A stretch of DNA of 64,000 bases from Candidatus Babeliales bacterium. GTDB taxonomy: Bacteria; Babelota; Babeliae; Babelales; Chromulinivoraceae. This document shows, one piece after another, positions 9,420 to 17,974 of the stretch; position 1 is the stretch's first letter; every line of letters starts with the position of its first letter. Position numbers and translations under genes: made by a program. The DNA lies in NCBI GenBank assembly GCA_041660205.1, contig JBAZWT010000001.1:96717-160716 (forward strand), given 5' to 3'. The notes below the pieces were generated by a model. The model made no database searches and was not told the DNA's origin. It saw nothing but the letters and a program-made list of their open reading frames with translations.

Positions 9420-10133
9420 GTGTTTCAAAAGTTTTATTTTAAAATTATTTTTATTCTGTTTATTTTTGGCGCATTTGTCTGTGCGCAAAAGCCGTCTGTC
9501 GATGAAATTCAAAAAAAATATCAAGAGTCGCTCAGCCTTTTTCTTTCCATGAAACAAAAAAAGTTGCTTGCTGATGGTTTATCGATGAACGATCTTTTTT
9601 TATTGATAAATAAACCATCTGATGAACTTATCCGGCAGATGAGAGGCGATAACGCAGTTTTGAAAAAAGCTTTAAAAAAACTTAAAAGGTTGCAGCGACG
9701 TAAAAAGACTACAGACTCTGTTTTAGAAAAAAGTATCGAAGAGCTGAAAAAATATTATCAAGACTATGTAGATATGTATTCTTACATAAAAAAATATGAT
9801 TTGAATAATGACATTGCTGTGTTTCATCAAGGATTAAAACAAAGATGGTCTACGCTATGGGACTGTATTAATCAAGGTGAAGATATTGTTTTATTGCTGC
9901 AAGATTGTGGCGTTGATCAGGCAAACGTTACAGGCCTTAAAGAACTTATTGTAATGGTCAAACAAGATCAAAAAAAAGTAAGTGAGTATGAAGATAGGCT
10001 GCATACTCGTTGGATTGATTTAAAACTGGCAAATTATGTATATAAAATTGAATTAATTCGATTACGAAACGCTGCTTATTTTCATCCTCTGTATAATGGT
10101 ATGAATATAAAATCGGTTTATCCTAAGTGGTAA
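9420..10133 (+). CDS. Small secreted coiled-coil protein, function unknown
   Basis: The 237-aa product has a signal peptide (FKIIFILFIFGAFVCA, cut before QKPS). The mature chain is Lys and Leu rich, predicted mostly helical, with a strongly basic stretch (LKKLKRLQRRKK around 95) and heptad-like Leu/Ile spacing. No known family recognised. GTG is the only reasonable start: an in-frame TAA lies at 9402, and AGGG is spaced 6 bases before the GTG. priA follows after 32 bases and may share the transcript. Confidence 0.6.
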   Translation: MFQKFYFKIIFILFIFGAFVCAQKPSVDEIQKKYQESLSLFLSMKQKKLLADGLSMNDLFLLINKPSDELIRQMRGDNAVLKKALKKLKRLQRRKKTTDSVLEKSIEELKKYYQDYVDMYSYIKKYDLNNDIAVFHQGLKQRWSTLWDCINQGEDIVLLLQDCGVDQANVTGLKELIVMVKQDQKKVSEYEDRLHTRWIDLKLANYVYKIELIRLRNAAYFHPLYNGMNIKSVYPKW

Positions 10134-10165
10134 TGCAGCCTAAGCAGGCTATGGAAAAATAAAAT

Positions 10166-12130
10166 ATGATTATACATGTCCGTTTGTTGCACTATGCATC
10201 AAAATTTTTTACATACAGTGTGCCCCATGAATTGCAGCATCAAATTTCTCCAGGAGTACTCGTCAAAGCTCCACTTGGCAATCGTATTATTCCTGCAGTC
10301 GTATCCCAAGTTGCTGACCCAGCACAAAAATATACCTTTACTATTAAGCCAATTCACTCGATTTATCCTTTTCCAAAAGATACTTTGTACGCTTCATTTA
10401 TTGAAACGATTGGCAACTACTCTCAAACAGATTCTTTATATTTTCTGCAGCGCTTGCAGCAATTTTTATCAGAAAAGCAGCAAATAACAGATATTGTAGT
10501 ACCTCTTGAGTCTGTAACTCACGCAGAGCAAGTTTCTTTTACCAGTGAGCAAGAAGATGCTTACAGCAAAATTGCTCCTTATGTTTTAGATAAAAAACAT
10601 CAAACGTTTTTACTTCATGGAGTTACTGGTTCTGGAAAAACAGAAATTTATAAAAGGCTTGCGCAGGATGCTATAAAGCAGGGTAAAGCAGTGATCTTGC
10701 TTTTACCAGAAGTTGCTTTAGCTTTGCGCTTCGAAAGAATATTTGCTTCATATTTTGCTCAAACTCCCGTCATAGGATTTCATTCTGCTGCACCTACAGG
10801 GCAAAAACGACTGCTTTGGCAATGTCTGCTTGAACAAAAGCCGATTATTATCATAGGTGTTCATATGCCTATTTTGTTACCTATAGCTCATTTAGGATTA
10901 ATCATTGTTGATGAAGAGCATGACCATGGGTATCAAGAAAAGAAACATCCAAAAATTCATTCTCGCGACATGGCAATCTTAAAAGCTGCAATGTATGGAG
11001 TACCTGTTGTTCTCGGTTCTGCTACGCCATCACTTCAATCTTTATGGAACGTTAAAAAGCGTGGATGGACTTTGCTGACCATGCTTAACCGATTTTCAGG
11101 TAACTTCCCTAAAATTCAGTTTGCTTCTTTGAAAACGAAAAAGAAACGAAAACATTTTTGGATTACAGATGAACTACACAAAGCAATGCAAGATCGCCTG
11201 GAAAAAAAAGAGCAGACCATTATTTTTTTAAATCGTCGTGGATATAGTTTTTTTGTACAATGTCCCTGCAGTTTTGTGTTTTCATGCGGTCAGTGCTCAG
11301 TAAGCTTGACGTTGCACCAAGATGATTCATTGTTGTGTCACTATTGTGGATACAGATCTTTTATTCCCACAATATGTCCTACGTGTGGCGTGAGTCATGA
11401 AGAATTTTTAAAAAAAGGTATTGGTACGCAACAAGTTGTCTCAATTTTGCAAAAATTATTTCCTCAAGCTCGCATTGAGCGTGCAGATTTAGATACAACG
11501 GTGAAAAAAAGAAGTTGGGCAAATACTGTTGAAGAAATGCAAGAAGGGGCTATTGATATTTTGGTGGGAACACAGTCGATTACCAAGGGGTATCATTTTG
11601 CAGGCGTTACGTTAGTTGGAGTTTTGTGGGCTGACTTGAACCTGCATTTTCCCGTGTATAACGCTGCAGAAACTGCTTTGCAACAACTAATTCAAGTTGC
11701 AGGACGTGCTGGTCGACAGTCGCAGGAAAGTACGGTGATTATTCAAGCGTTTGATGAGCATAAGATTTTTGGATTTGTGGATGAAACTAAGTATCAAGCT
11801 TTTTACGATCAAGAAATTCAAAATCGAGTTGATGCGCAGTATCCTCCTTACAAACACATTGCTGAAATTGAATTAAAAGGTTCTGATCAAAAAATAGTTG
11901 AACAAGATGCAAAAAGATTTGCAGTTATGCTTCGTCAATGCGCAGAGCAACAAGGATTTGATGTGCAGATTTTAGGACCAATTCCAGCTATGATTTATAA
12001 GATTAAAACTGTGTACAGCCAAAAGCTATTTCTAAAATCTTTTTCTAGAAGCTCTATGATAGAACTTTTTTCAGATCTTAAAAACTATAAAATGAAATCA
12101 GCTGTTTATTTTACGATTGACCCTGTTTAG
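10166..12130 (+). CDS. priA: Primosomal protein N' (PriA), replication-restart helicase
   Basis: PriA is a 3'-5' superfamily 2 helicase that rebuilds replication forks away from oriC. Visible are the N-terminal DNA-binding region (YASKFFTYSVP), Walker A GVTGSGKTEI near 152, Walker B DEEHDHGY near 248, GSATPSLQS, FLNRRGYS, a Zn-binding Cys cluster at about 366-407 with CHYCG and CPTCG, then GTQSITKGYHF and QVAGRAGR. At 654 aa it is at the short end for the family. The first Cys pair is C-x-C instead of the usual C-x2-C; the other pairs look normal. Its 3' end overlaps the convergent orn gene by 20 bases. Confidence 0.95.
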   Translation: MIIHVRLLHYASKFFTYSVPHELQHQISPGVLVKAPLGNRIIPAVVSQVADPAQKYTFTIKPIHSIYPFPKDTLYASFIETIGNYSQTDSLYFLQRLQQFLSEKQQITDIVVPLESVTHAEQVSFTSEQEDAYSKIAPYVLDKKHQTFLLHGVTGSGKTEIYKRLAQDAIKQGKAVILLLPEVALALRFERIFASYFAQTPVIGFHSAAPTGQKRLLWQCLLEQKPIIIIGVHMPILLPIAHLGLIIVDEEHDHGYQEKKHPKIHSRDMAILKAAMYGVPVVLGSATPSLQSLWNVKKRGWTLLTMLNRFSGNFPKIQFASLKTKKKRKHFWITDELHKAMQDRLEKKEQTIIFLNRRGYSFFVQCPCSFVFSCGQCSVSLTLHQDDSLLCHYCGYRSFIPTICPTCGVSHEEFLKKGIGTQQVVSILQKLFPQARIERADLDTTVKKRSWANTVEEMQEGAIDILVGTQSITKGYHFAGVTLVGVLWADLNLHFPVYNAAETALQQLIQVAGRAGRQSQESTVIIQAFDEHKIFGFVDETKYQAFYDQEIQNRVDAQYPPYKHIAEIELKGSDQKIVEQDAKRFAVMLRQCAEQQGFDVQILGPIPAMIYKIKTVYSQKLFLKSFSRSSMIELFSDLKNYKMKSAVYFTIDPV

Positions 12131-12683
12131 GTAAGATTTCAGGGATAGTAATAAAATTTGCGCGATAGAATTTTAATTCTTCAATCGATTCTTTAATGTC
12201 ATCTAAAGCTCTATGAGAATTTACTTTTTTGTATTCAATCTTTTTCCCAGCCCATCTGCTCAGCATAATTTTAAATGCTGTAACGTCGACAACGCGATAA
12301 TGTAAAAAATCAACAAGAAGAGGCATTTCCTTTTTTAGAAAAATTTTATCAAACCATACGGTGTTACCACAAAGAGGAGAAGAGCCTTTTTCACAATACA
12401 TTTCTAAAAAATTTAAAGTTTCTTCTTCTGCTTGCTCAAGAGTGATAGTAGAATCTTTAACTTTTTGAGTGAGTCCAGTTTTACCATGTTGCTCAACACA
12501 CCAAGCATTCATACGCTCTAAAACCTCATTAGATTGTTTGATAACTAAATCTGGACCAGTTGCAATAACGTTAAGGTCATTGTCTGTGATAATGGTTGCG
12601 ATTTCTAAAATAACATCATTGTTATAATCGAGACCTGTCATTTCAAGGTCAATCCATACCAAATAATTATTACTTTTTTTCAT
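12111..12683 (-). CDS. orn: Oligoribonuclease (DEDDh 3'-5' exoribonuclease)
   Basis: Orn degrades the 2-5 nt RNA fragments left by other ribonucleases and linear dinucleotides such as pGpG. Visible are the N-terminal D-x-E (WIDLEMTGLD, Asp12 and Glu14), the family signature MNAWCVEQHGKTGL near 74, an Asp in CGNTVWFDKIF, and SHRALDDI near 160 carrying the general-base His and last Asp. At 190 aa it is the usual length. It overlaps the end of priA on the opposite strand. With RNase G in this window it supplies both early and terminal steps of RNA decay. Confidence 0.95.
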   Translation of the reverse strand: MKKSNNYLVWIDLEMTGLDYNNDVILEIATIITDNDLNVIATGPDLVIKQSNEVLERMNAWCVEQHGKTGLTQKVKDSTITLEQAEEETLNFLEMYCEKGSSPLCGNTVWFDKIFLKKEMPLLVDFLHYRVVDVTAFKIMLSRWAGKKIEYKKVNSHRALDDIKESIEELKFYRANFITIPEILPKQGQS

Positions 12684-12774
12684 ATGAACTTTCTTTAAGA
12701 GGAATTAAAGCTTTACTGTAACTATAGTTAAAAAGGTTATTGTTGTAAATATTTTCAATAATAGTTGCTAGTTA
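12684..12774. repeat. Intergenic copy of the 14700-14807 spacer
   Basis: The block with ACTATAGTTAAAAAGG and TTATTGTTGTAAAT is also found at 14719-14752, and the flanking bases match with substitutions. The duplication that made the two ankyrin-like genes therefore included their spacer. The hairpin here is degraded: the right arm reads CAATAATAG where the other copy reads CAACAATAACC. Confidence 0.7.
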
Positions 12775-14679
12775 TTATTGTTTAAGCTCACAGTAGATTT
12801 GATATGACCTTCGATATTTTTCTGGTACATGTGTATGATCCTTTACAAGATCAAGAAAATCATTTAAACGATCAGAGAATTCTAGCAGGTCCCATATGGT
12901 CCTTTGACGTTCGTTTGATTCTTTTGTGTTAAAGTGAGCACCATTGTCAATTTGCCATAATAGATGTAAGCATTGTAACTTAGCTTTAATAAATTTTTGT
13001 TTATAATGGCGTTTTTCTGTAAATTTTATTAATACTCCTGCAATATTATGGGCTACGGTTGAACCATGATATTTATCATTGTCGTTTGTTGGTTTTGTAA
13101 AATCTAGGCCTAAAGCGGCAGCCTCTAGCACTGGATTATACTTCCTATCTGTACGAAAAAAATTATGAGCAACTGTTTGCCCTTGGTTATTATATTCATT
13201 TAACATTTCCTTTGGAACAGACCTAAGAATCTCTAACATGGTCTGTGGATTTTGTTCTTGCTGTAGAGCAGACATAAACTCTTGCTGAGATTGAAAATTA
13301 AATCGAGGTTGAGTTGTTACTGTGTCGTTATCGTCATCATCGTTATCATTTTGAGAAATACGCACCAAATTGTGTGAGTGATTTGGTTGTTTATAGGTAG
13401 ATGTTGTTACTAGCTTGCAATCGTCATCATGACCACCAATTAGAGGAGCTGGTAAAAAACGTTGTAACTGATTTTGTTGTTGATCAGTAGTTGTTTGGTT
13501 TAGGCACGACGCATCTTTTTTTGCTTTAATCTCTGCAGCGTTCTTTGCAAGCTCTCTTCCGAAAGCATAAGGATCATGAGTGTAACGCCGTATACGAGAT
13601 CGTTGAGATTGCTGCGCGTTATCGTCATCATCGTTATCATTTTGAGCTACTGATAATTGTTGAGAAGCAAGATGCTGCAAACAGCTTGGTGGTTGAATCG
13701 TAGGCGTTGAGTGCAGGAGAGAAGCAGCTTTATCTGCTTTAAGCTTTTCTCCAAAAGCATAAGGATTATGAGTGTAACGTCGTATACGATATTGAAGAGG
13801 TTGCTGTGCGCAGGCTTTATCGTCATCTTGAGCGATAGCTTTAGATGTTGAATCAGATACTTGATCAACTGAATTGTCGTAATTTAAAGGCTTGACCGAT
13901 TGATCTTTTGGTTGATGATAAGCAAGCAGATGGTCTAAGTTATTTAATTCTTTCTTAAAGCTTTTTGAAAGACCAGCCCCTTTTAAAAGGCTCCACACAG
14001 AGCTTGGACGTTTAATGTTAAAATGTGCACCATTGTCAATTTGCCATAATAGATGTAAGCGTTGCAAGTTACTTTTAATAAATTTTTGATTAGAACGGCG
14101 ACTTTTTACAAGTTTTGTTAACAATCCTGCAATATCATGAGCTATGGCTGAACCAGGATATTTATCATTGTTATTTGAAGGTTTTGTAAAATCTACGCCT
14201 AAAGCAGCAGCCTCTAGGACAGGATCATACTTCCTGTATATGCGAAAGAATTTATGAGCAACCGTTTGTCCTTCTTTGTTATATTCATTTAGCATTTCTT
14301 TTGGAACAGATCTAAGAATCTCTAGCATGATCTGTGGATTTTGCTCTTGCTGTAGAGCAGACATAAACTCTTGCTGAGATTGAAAATTAAATCGACGTTG
14401 AGTTGTTACTGCATTGTCATCGTCATCATCGTCATTATTTTGAGTAACTGCTGCAAGATCTTGAGAGTTATTTTGTTGAATAGTAGCTGCTTGGATTAGG
14501 TATGAAGCAATTTTATCTGCTTTAAGTTTTTCTCCAAAGGCATAAGGATTATGGGTGTAACATTTTTTTTGAGTCTTTTTTATAGGAAAGTAAGCCTCTT
14601 CTTTTGTTGGTAAAGCAGATTCAAGAAGCATTGAACTAAAAAGACAAAATAAGATTGTGAGTTGGCTAGAACTATTCAT
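12775..14679 (-). CDS. Secreted two-domain ankyrin-like protein with YTHNPY motifs
   Basis: About 634 aa with a signal peptide (LTILFCLFSSMLLESA). Layout from the start: signal, YTHNPYAFGEKLKA near 45, an Asp-run linker, a first repeat domain from about 97 (RRFNFQSQQEF...), two more motifs (RYTHNPYAFG near 302 and RYTHDPYAFG near 369), a second Asp-rich linker, and a second domain copy from about 459. The domain has G-Q-T-V-A-H and VLEAAALGVDF stretches and a later GS[AT][IV]AH...LLWQIDNGAHFN stretch; these fit degenerate ankyrin repeats, which is inference. ATG at 14679, spaced after TGGA, is preferred over the in-frame TTG at 14691. It is a larger relative of the gene at 14808-15593 and looks like two such units joined. 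Function unknown; ankyrin effectors are common in amoeba symbionts. Confidence 0.65.
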   Translation of the reverse strand: MNSSSQLTILFCLFSSMLLESALPTKEEAYFPIKKTQKKCYTHNPYAFGEKLKADKIASYLIQAATIQQNNSQDLAAVTQNNDDDDDDNAVTTQRRFNFQSQQEFMSALQQEQNPQIMLEILRSVPKEMLNEYNKEGQTVAHKFFRIYRKYDPVLEAAALGVDFTKPSNNNDKYPGSAIAHDIAGLLTKLVKSRRSNQKFIKSNLQRLHLLWQIDNGAHFNIKRPSSVWSLLKGAGLSKSFKKELNNLDHLLAYHQPKDQSVKPLNYDNSVDQVSDSTSKAIAQDDDKACAQQPLQYRIRRYTHNPYAFGEKLKADKAASLLHSTPTIQPPSCLQHLASQQLSVAQNDNDDDDNAQQSQRSRIRRYTHDPYAFGRELAKNAAEIKAKKDASCLNQTTTDQQQNQLQRFLPAPLIGGHDDDCKLVTTSTYKQPNHSHNLVRISQNDNDDDDNDTVTTQPRFNFQSQQEFMSALQQEQNPQTMLEILRSVPKEMLNEYNNQGQTVAHNFFRTDRKYNPVLEAAALGLDFTKPTNDNDKYHGSTVAHNIAGVLIKFTEKRHYKQKFIKAKLQCLHLLWQIDNGAHFNTKESNERQRTIWDLLEFSDRLNDFLDLVKDHTHVPEKYRRSYQIYCELKQ

Positions 14680-14731
14680 ATAAATTTCCAAAGCACTTAA
14701 GAGAAATTAAAACTTTGCTGCAACTATAGTT

Positions 14732-14774
14732 AAAAAGGTTATTGTTGTAAATTGTTTTCAACAATAACCTTTTT
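14732..14774. terminator. Intrinsic terminator between the duplicated genes
   Basis: A perfect 16-bp inverted repeat (14732-14747 and 14759-14774) with A and T ends can stop transcription leaving the leftward gene at 14808-15593. Confidence 0.75.
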
Positions 14775-14807
14775 AATATTATTTTTGAGCTCACAGTAGG
14801 TTTGATA

Positions 14808-15593
14808 TCACTTCTGATAGTTTTCTGGCACACGTGTATGATCCTTTAAAAGATCAAGAAAATCATTTAAAAGACCAGAGAATTCTAGTAGGTCCCATAC
14901 GGTCCTTTGACGTTCGTTTGATTCTTTTGTGTTAAAGTGAACACCGTTGTCAATTTGCCATAATAAGTGTAAACGTTGTAATTTATTTTTAATAAAATTT
15001 TGATTAGAATTGCGACTTTTTGCAAGTTTTATTAACAATCCTGCAATATCATGAGCTATGGTTGAACCAGGATATTTATCATTGTTGCTTGAAGGTTTTG
15101 TAAAATCTACGCCTAAAGCAGCAGCCTCTAGGACAGGATCATACTTTCTGTATATGCGAAAGAATTTGTGAGCAACTGTTTGTCCTTTGTTATTATATTC
15201 ATTTAACATTTCCTTTGGAATAGACCTAAGAATCTCTAACATGGTCTGTGGGTTTTGTTCTTGCTGTAGAGCAGACAGAAACTCTTGCTGAGATTGAAAA
15301 TTAAATCGACGTTGAGTTGTTACTGTGTTGTCATTGTCGCTATCGTCATTATTTTGAGCAATTGCTGCAAGATTTTGAGAATTATTTTGTTGAGCTATAA
15401 CTGCTTGGATTAGACATGAAGCAGTTTTTTCTGCTTTAAGCTTTTCTCCAAAAGCATAAGGATTATGTGTGTAATAATTTCTTTGAGTTTTTTTTACAGA
15501 GATCTCAGTTTCTGGTTTGGTAGGAAAAGCAGCTTCAAGCAGCATTGAACTAAAAAGACAAAATAAGATTGGGAGTCGTTTAGAACTATGCAT
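14808..15593 (-). CDS. Secreted ankyrin-like protein with one YTHNPY motif
   Basis: About 261 aa: signal peptide (LPILFCLFSSMLLEAA), YYTHNPYAFGEKL near 45, an Asp-rich linker, then a single copy of the repeat domain that occurs twice in the neighbour at 12775-14679. Long stretches are nearly identical to that gene at both DNA and protein level, for example TIAHDIAGLLIKL and LHLLWQIDNG, so the duplication is recent or kept uniform by recombination. As in the neighbour, an in-frame TTG at 15605 is less likely than ATG at 15593 preceded by TTTGGA. The start region faces ddl across about 190 bases of AT-rich spacer. Function unknown. Confidence 0.65.
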   Translation of the reverse strand: MHSSKRLPILFCLFSSMLLEAAFPTKPETEISVKKTQRNYYTHNPYAFGEKLKAEKTASCLIQAVIAQQNNSQNLAAIAQNNDDSDNDNTVTTQRRFNFQSQQEFLSALQQEQNPQTMLEILRSIPKEMLNEYNNKGQTVAHKFFRIYRKYDPVLEAAALGVDFTKPSSNNDKYPGSTIAHDIAGLLIKLAKSRNSNQNFIKNKLQRLHLLWQIDNGVHFNTKESNERQRTVWDLLEFSGLLNDFLDLLKDHTRVPENYQK

Positions 15594-15711
15594 ATAATTT
15601 TCCAAAGTTTATAAAGTGAAAAAGTAAAAAGTATGAAATAAAAACTATAAAAAGTGTAATGTTTTCAAATAGAAAGTCAAAAATCATTATTGCATAGCAG
15701 AAGATGTTTTT

Positions 15712-15739
15712 TTGAAAAACATCATGAATTCTGTACACT
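15712..15739 (+). promoter_or_regulatory. Candidate sigma70 promoter for the ddl fusion
   Basis: TTGAAA at 15712-15717 and TACACT at 15734-15739 with a 16-base spacer. A short inverted repeat (15703-15711 and 15715-15723) overlaps the -35 and might be an operator. Confidence 0.45.
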
Positions 15740-15787
15740 AAAAAGTAGATTTTATAAGTTTTCATAGTGATCATATTGGGGTAAGAC

Positions 15788-17974
15788 ATGTTAAAAGTTG
15801 GTGTGCTGTTGGGCGGAAAATCGATTGAGCGAGAAGTATCGCTTAATTCTGGCAGAACAATTTGTGATCATTTAGACACGCAGCTTTTTGAAGTTTTACC
15901 AATATTTCAAACAGCAGCCGGCGATTTATATTTATTACCTTGGTCTTTTTTATATCGTGGAAAAATTGCTGACTTTGAGCATCGATTAGAAAAAGAAGCT
16001 CAAAAAATTATATGGGATGATCTGCCAAGCCTTGTAGATTTTATGTACATTGCAACTCATGGAAAATACGCTGAAGATGGACGACTCCAGGCGATGCTAG
16101 AGTTGCTTAAAATTCCATATCTTGGCTCAAAAGTTTTTGGTAGCTCTCTTGGCATGAATAAACTTTTACATAATCATTTTTTACATTTTCAAGGGATTGA
16201 AACTCCAAAATGTTTTGGTTTAACGGTTCATGAAGTAAAATTATATGACGTAATTCAAATTCAAAAAAAGTTCGAAGAAAAAAATATAACATTTCCTGTA
16301 GTTGTTAAGCCTCAAAACGAAGGCTCAAGTTTTGGTGTTTTTGTGGTGCATGGGCCAGAAAAGCTACAAGAGTTTATAACAAAAGCATGCTTTATCAGTG
16401 GATCTGTCGGTCAAGGAGTTTTGATTGAAGAAAAAATTGTTGGAATGGAATTTACGTGCATTATTTTAACTGATTATATCAATAATCAGTTTTTGCCTTT
16501 GCCGCCAACAGAAATTTTACTCCAAAAGGGCGCTGAAATTTTTGATTACCAACAAAAATATATGCCTGGTGCAGCCAATGAAAGAACACCAGCTTCATGC
16601 AGTGCGCAAGATCTACAATTGATTCAAGATACTTGCGTAAAAGCTATGCAGGCGCTGCAATTTACTAACATGGCACGCATTGATGGATTTTTAACGGCAG
16701 ATAAACGTGTGATTATAATTGATAGTAATCCTTTATCTGGCATGGGACCTGCTACGTTTTTATTCCGACAAGCTGCCGAAGTAGGCATAGGGCACGGCCA
16801 GCTTATCAATCACCTTATTAAAACAGAATTGAAAAGTTATAACATGGAAAAACAAGTGAAAAAACAAGTTGAATCCAAAAAAATTCGTGTAGCTGTTTTG
16901 CTTGGCGGTCCGAGCAATGAAAAAGAAACTTCTTTTAATTCAGGACGTAACGTTTGTTATAAATTATCTCCAGAAAAATATGATGTCACGCCAGTGTTTG
17001 TAGATAATAATATGAAGCTTCATATATTGGACAATCGTTTGCTTGTTCATACATCGACCCGAGAAGTTCAAGCAAACATTGCGCAAGCAAAGGCAATTTC
17101 TTGGTCTGATTTAAAAAACATTACTGATTTTGTATTTATTGCATTGCATGGTGGTCCAGGTGAAAATGGTATAGTTCAAGGAACGCTTGAAATGCTAGGT
17201 TTGCCATACAATGGCCCATCAGTTTTTGCGAGTGCTTTATGCATGGATAAATATAAAACGGGACAATTTCTGCGAGCTCAAGGTTTTCAAGTGCCACAAT
17301 CACTGCTTCTTTCAAAAGAAGAGTGGCAACAAAAAAACATGGAAAGTGTGAACGCGTTTACCGAAAATGTTGGATTTCCGTGCATTGTTAAGCCTCATGA
17401 TGATGGATGCAGCGTGATGGTGTTTTCTCCAAAAAATGAGCAAGAACTGCAAGAGGCATTACAAGCTATTTTTATGCAAAAACAGTCGGTACTGTTAGAA
17501 GAGCGAATTTTTGGCATGGAATTAACGGTTGGAGTAGTTGGAAATGAAAATCCACGAGCTCTTGCGCCAAGTGAGTCTGTTGCTAAAGCTGGTATTTTAA
17601 GCAGTGAAGAAAAATTTTTACCAGGAGCAGGAGAAAATCAAACTCCAGCTCGGCTTTCTCCAGAAGATATTGCACTGGTTCAAAAAACAGTTAAAGATGC
17701 TTATGTGGCTATGACATGCGCTGGCTATTCTCGCATTGACTGTTTTTTCCAAACAGCAGAGCAGTCACCAACGGGTAAAAAGCGAGTTGTGATTTTAGAA
17801 TGTAACACGCTTCCTGCACTAACACCCGCAACATGCTTGTTTCATCAAGCGGCAGAAGAAGGGTTGCGCCCAATGGATTTACTTGATGAAATAGTTCAGC
17901 TTGGATTTCAAGCGCACCAACAAGATGAAGTTGTCAGCGTCGATCAAATTTTACAGAGCCATAAGCAGCTTTAA
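15788..17974 (+). CDS. ddl: Tandem D-alanine-D-alanine ligase fusion (two ATP-grasp units)
   Basis: Ddl joins two D-Ala molecules for the peptidoglycan stem peptide. A normal Ddl has about 300-370 aa; this protein has 728 and contains two complete units. Unit 1 (about 1-350) has VGVLLGGKSIEREVSLNSG, VVVKPQNEGSSFGV, QKYMPGAANERTPA and ARIDGFL, then DSNPLSGMGPAT, where the usual E-x-N metal motif is D-x-N. Unit 2 (about 362-728) has VAVLLGGPSNEKETSFNSG, CIVKPHDDGCSVMV, EKFLPGAGENQTPA (Phe in place of the usual Tyr of the K-Y pair), SRIDCFF and an intact LECNTLPALTPAT. Each half therefore deviates at a different site. A GGGG stretch precedes the ATG by 7 bases. The end overlaps the convergent symporter gene by 4 bases. 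The fusion is read straight from one uninterrupted frame. Confidence 0.9.
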   Translation: MLKVGVLLGGKSIEREVSLNSGRTICDHLDTQLFEVLPIFQTAAGDLYLLPWSFLYRGKIADFEHRLEKEAQKIIWDDLPSLVDFMYIATHGKYAEDGRLQAMLELLKIPYLGSKVFGSSLGMNKLLHNHFLHFQGIETPKCFGLTVHEVKLYDVIQIQKKFEEKNITFPVVVKPQNEGSSFGVFVVHGPEKLQEFITKACFISGSVGQGVLIEEKIVGMEFTCIILTDYINNQFLPLPPTEILLQKGAEIFDYQQKYMPGAANERTPASCSAQDLQLIQDTCVKAMQALQFTNMARIDGFLTADKRVIIIDSNPLSGMGPATFLFRQAAEVGIGHGQLINHLIKTELKSYNMEKQVKKQVESKKIRVAVLLGGPSNEKETSFNSGRNVCYKLSPEKYDVTPVFVDNNMKLHILDNRLLVHTSTREVQANIAQAKAISWSDLKNITDFVFIALHGGPGENGIVQGTLEMLGLPYNGPSVFASALCMDKYKTGQFLRAQGFQVPQSLLLSKEEWQQKNMESVNAFTENVGFPCIVKPHDDGCSVMVFSPKNEQELQEALQAIFMQKQSVLLEERIFGMELTVGVVGNENPRALAPSESVAKAGILSSEEKFLPGAGENQTPARLSPEDIALVQKTVKDAYVAMTCAGYSRIDCFFQTAEQSPTGKKRVVILECNTLPALTPATCLFHQAAEEGLRPMDLLDEIVQLGFQAHQQDEVVSVDQILQSHKQL

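Noticed and set aside
15586..15789. 67-codon leftward frame upstream of the 261-aa ankyrin-like gene
   Set aside because: It lies in the AT-rich promoter spacer and overlaps both flanking start regions, with no plausible start signal.
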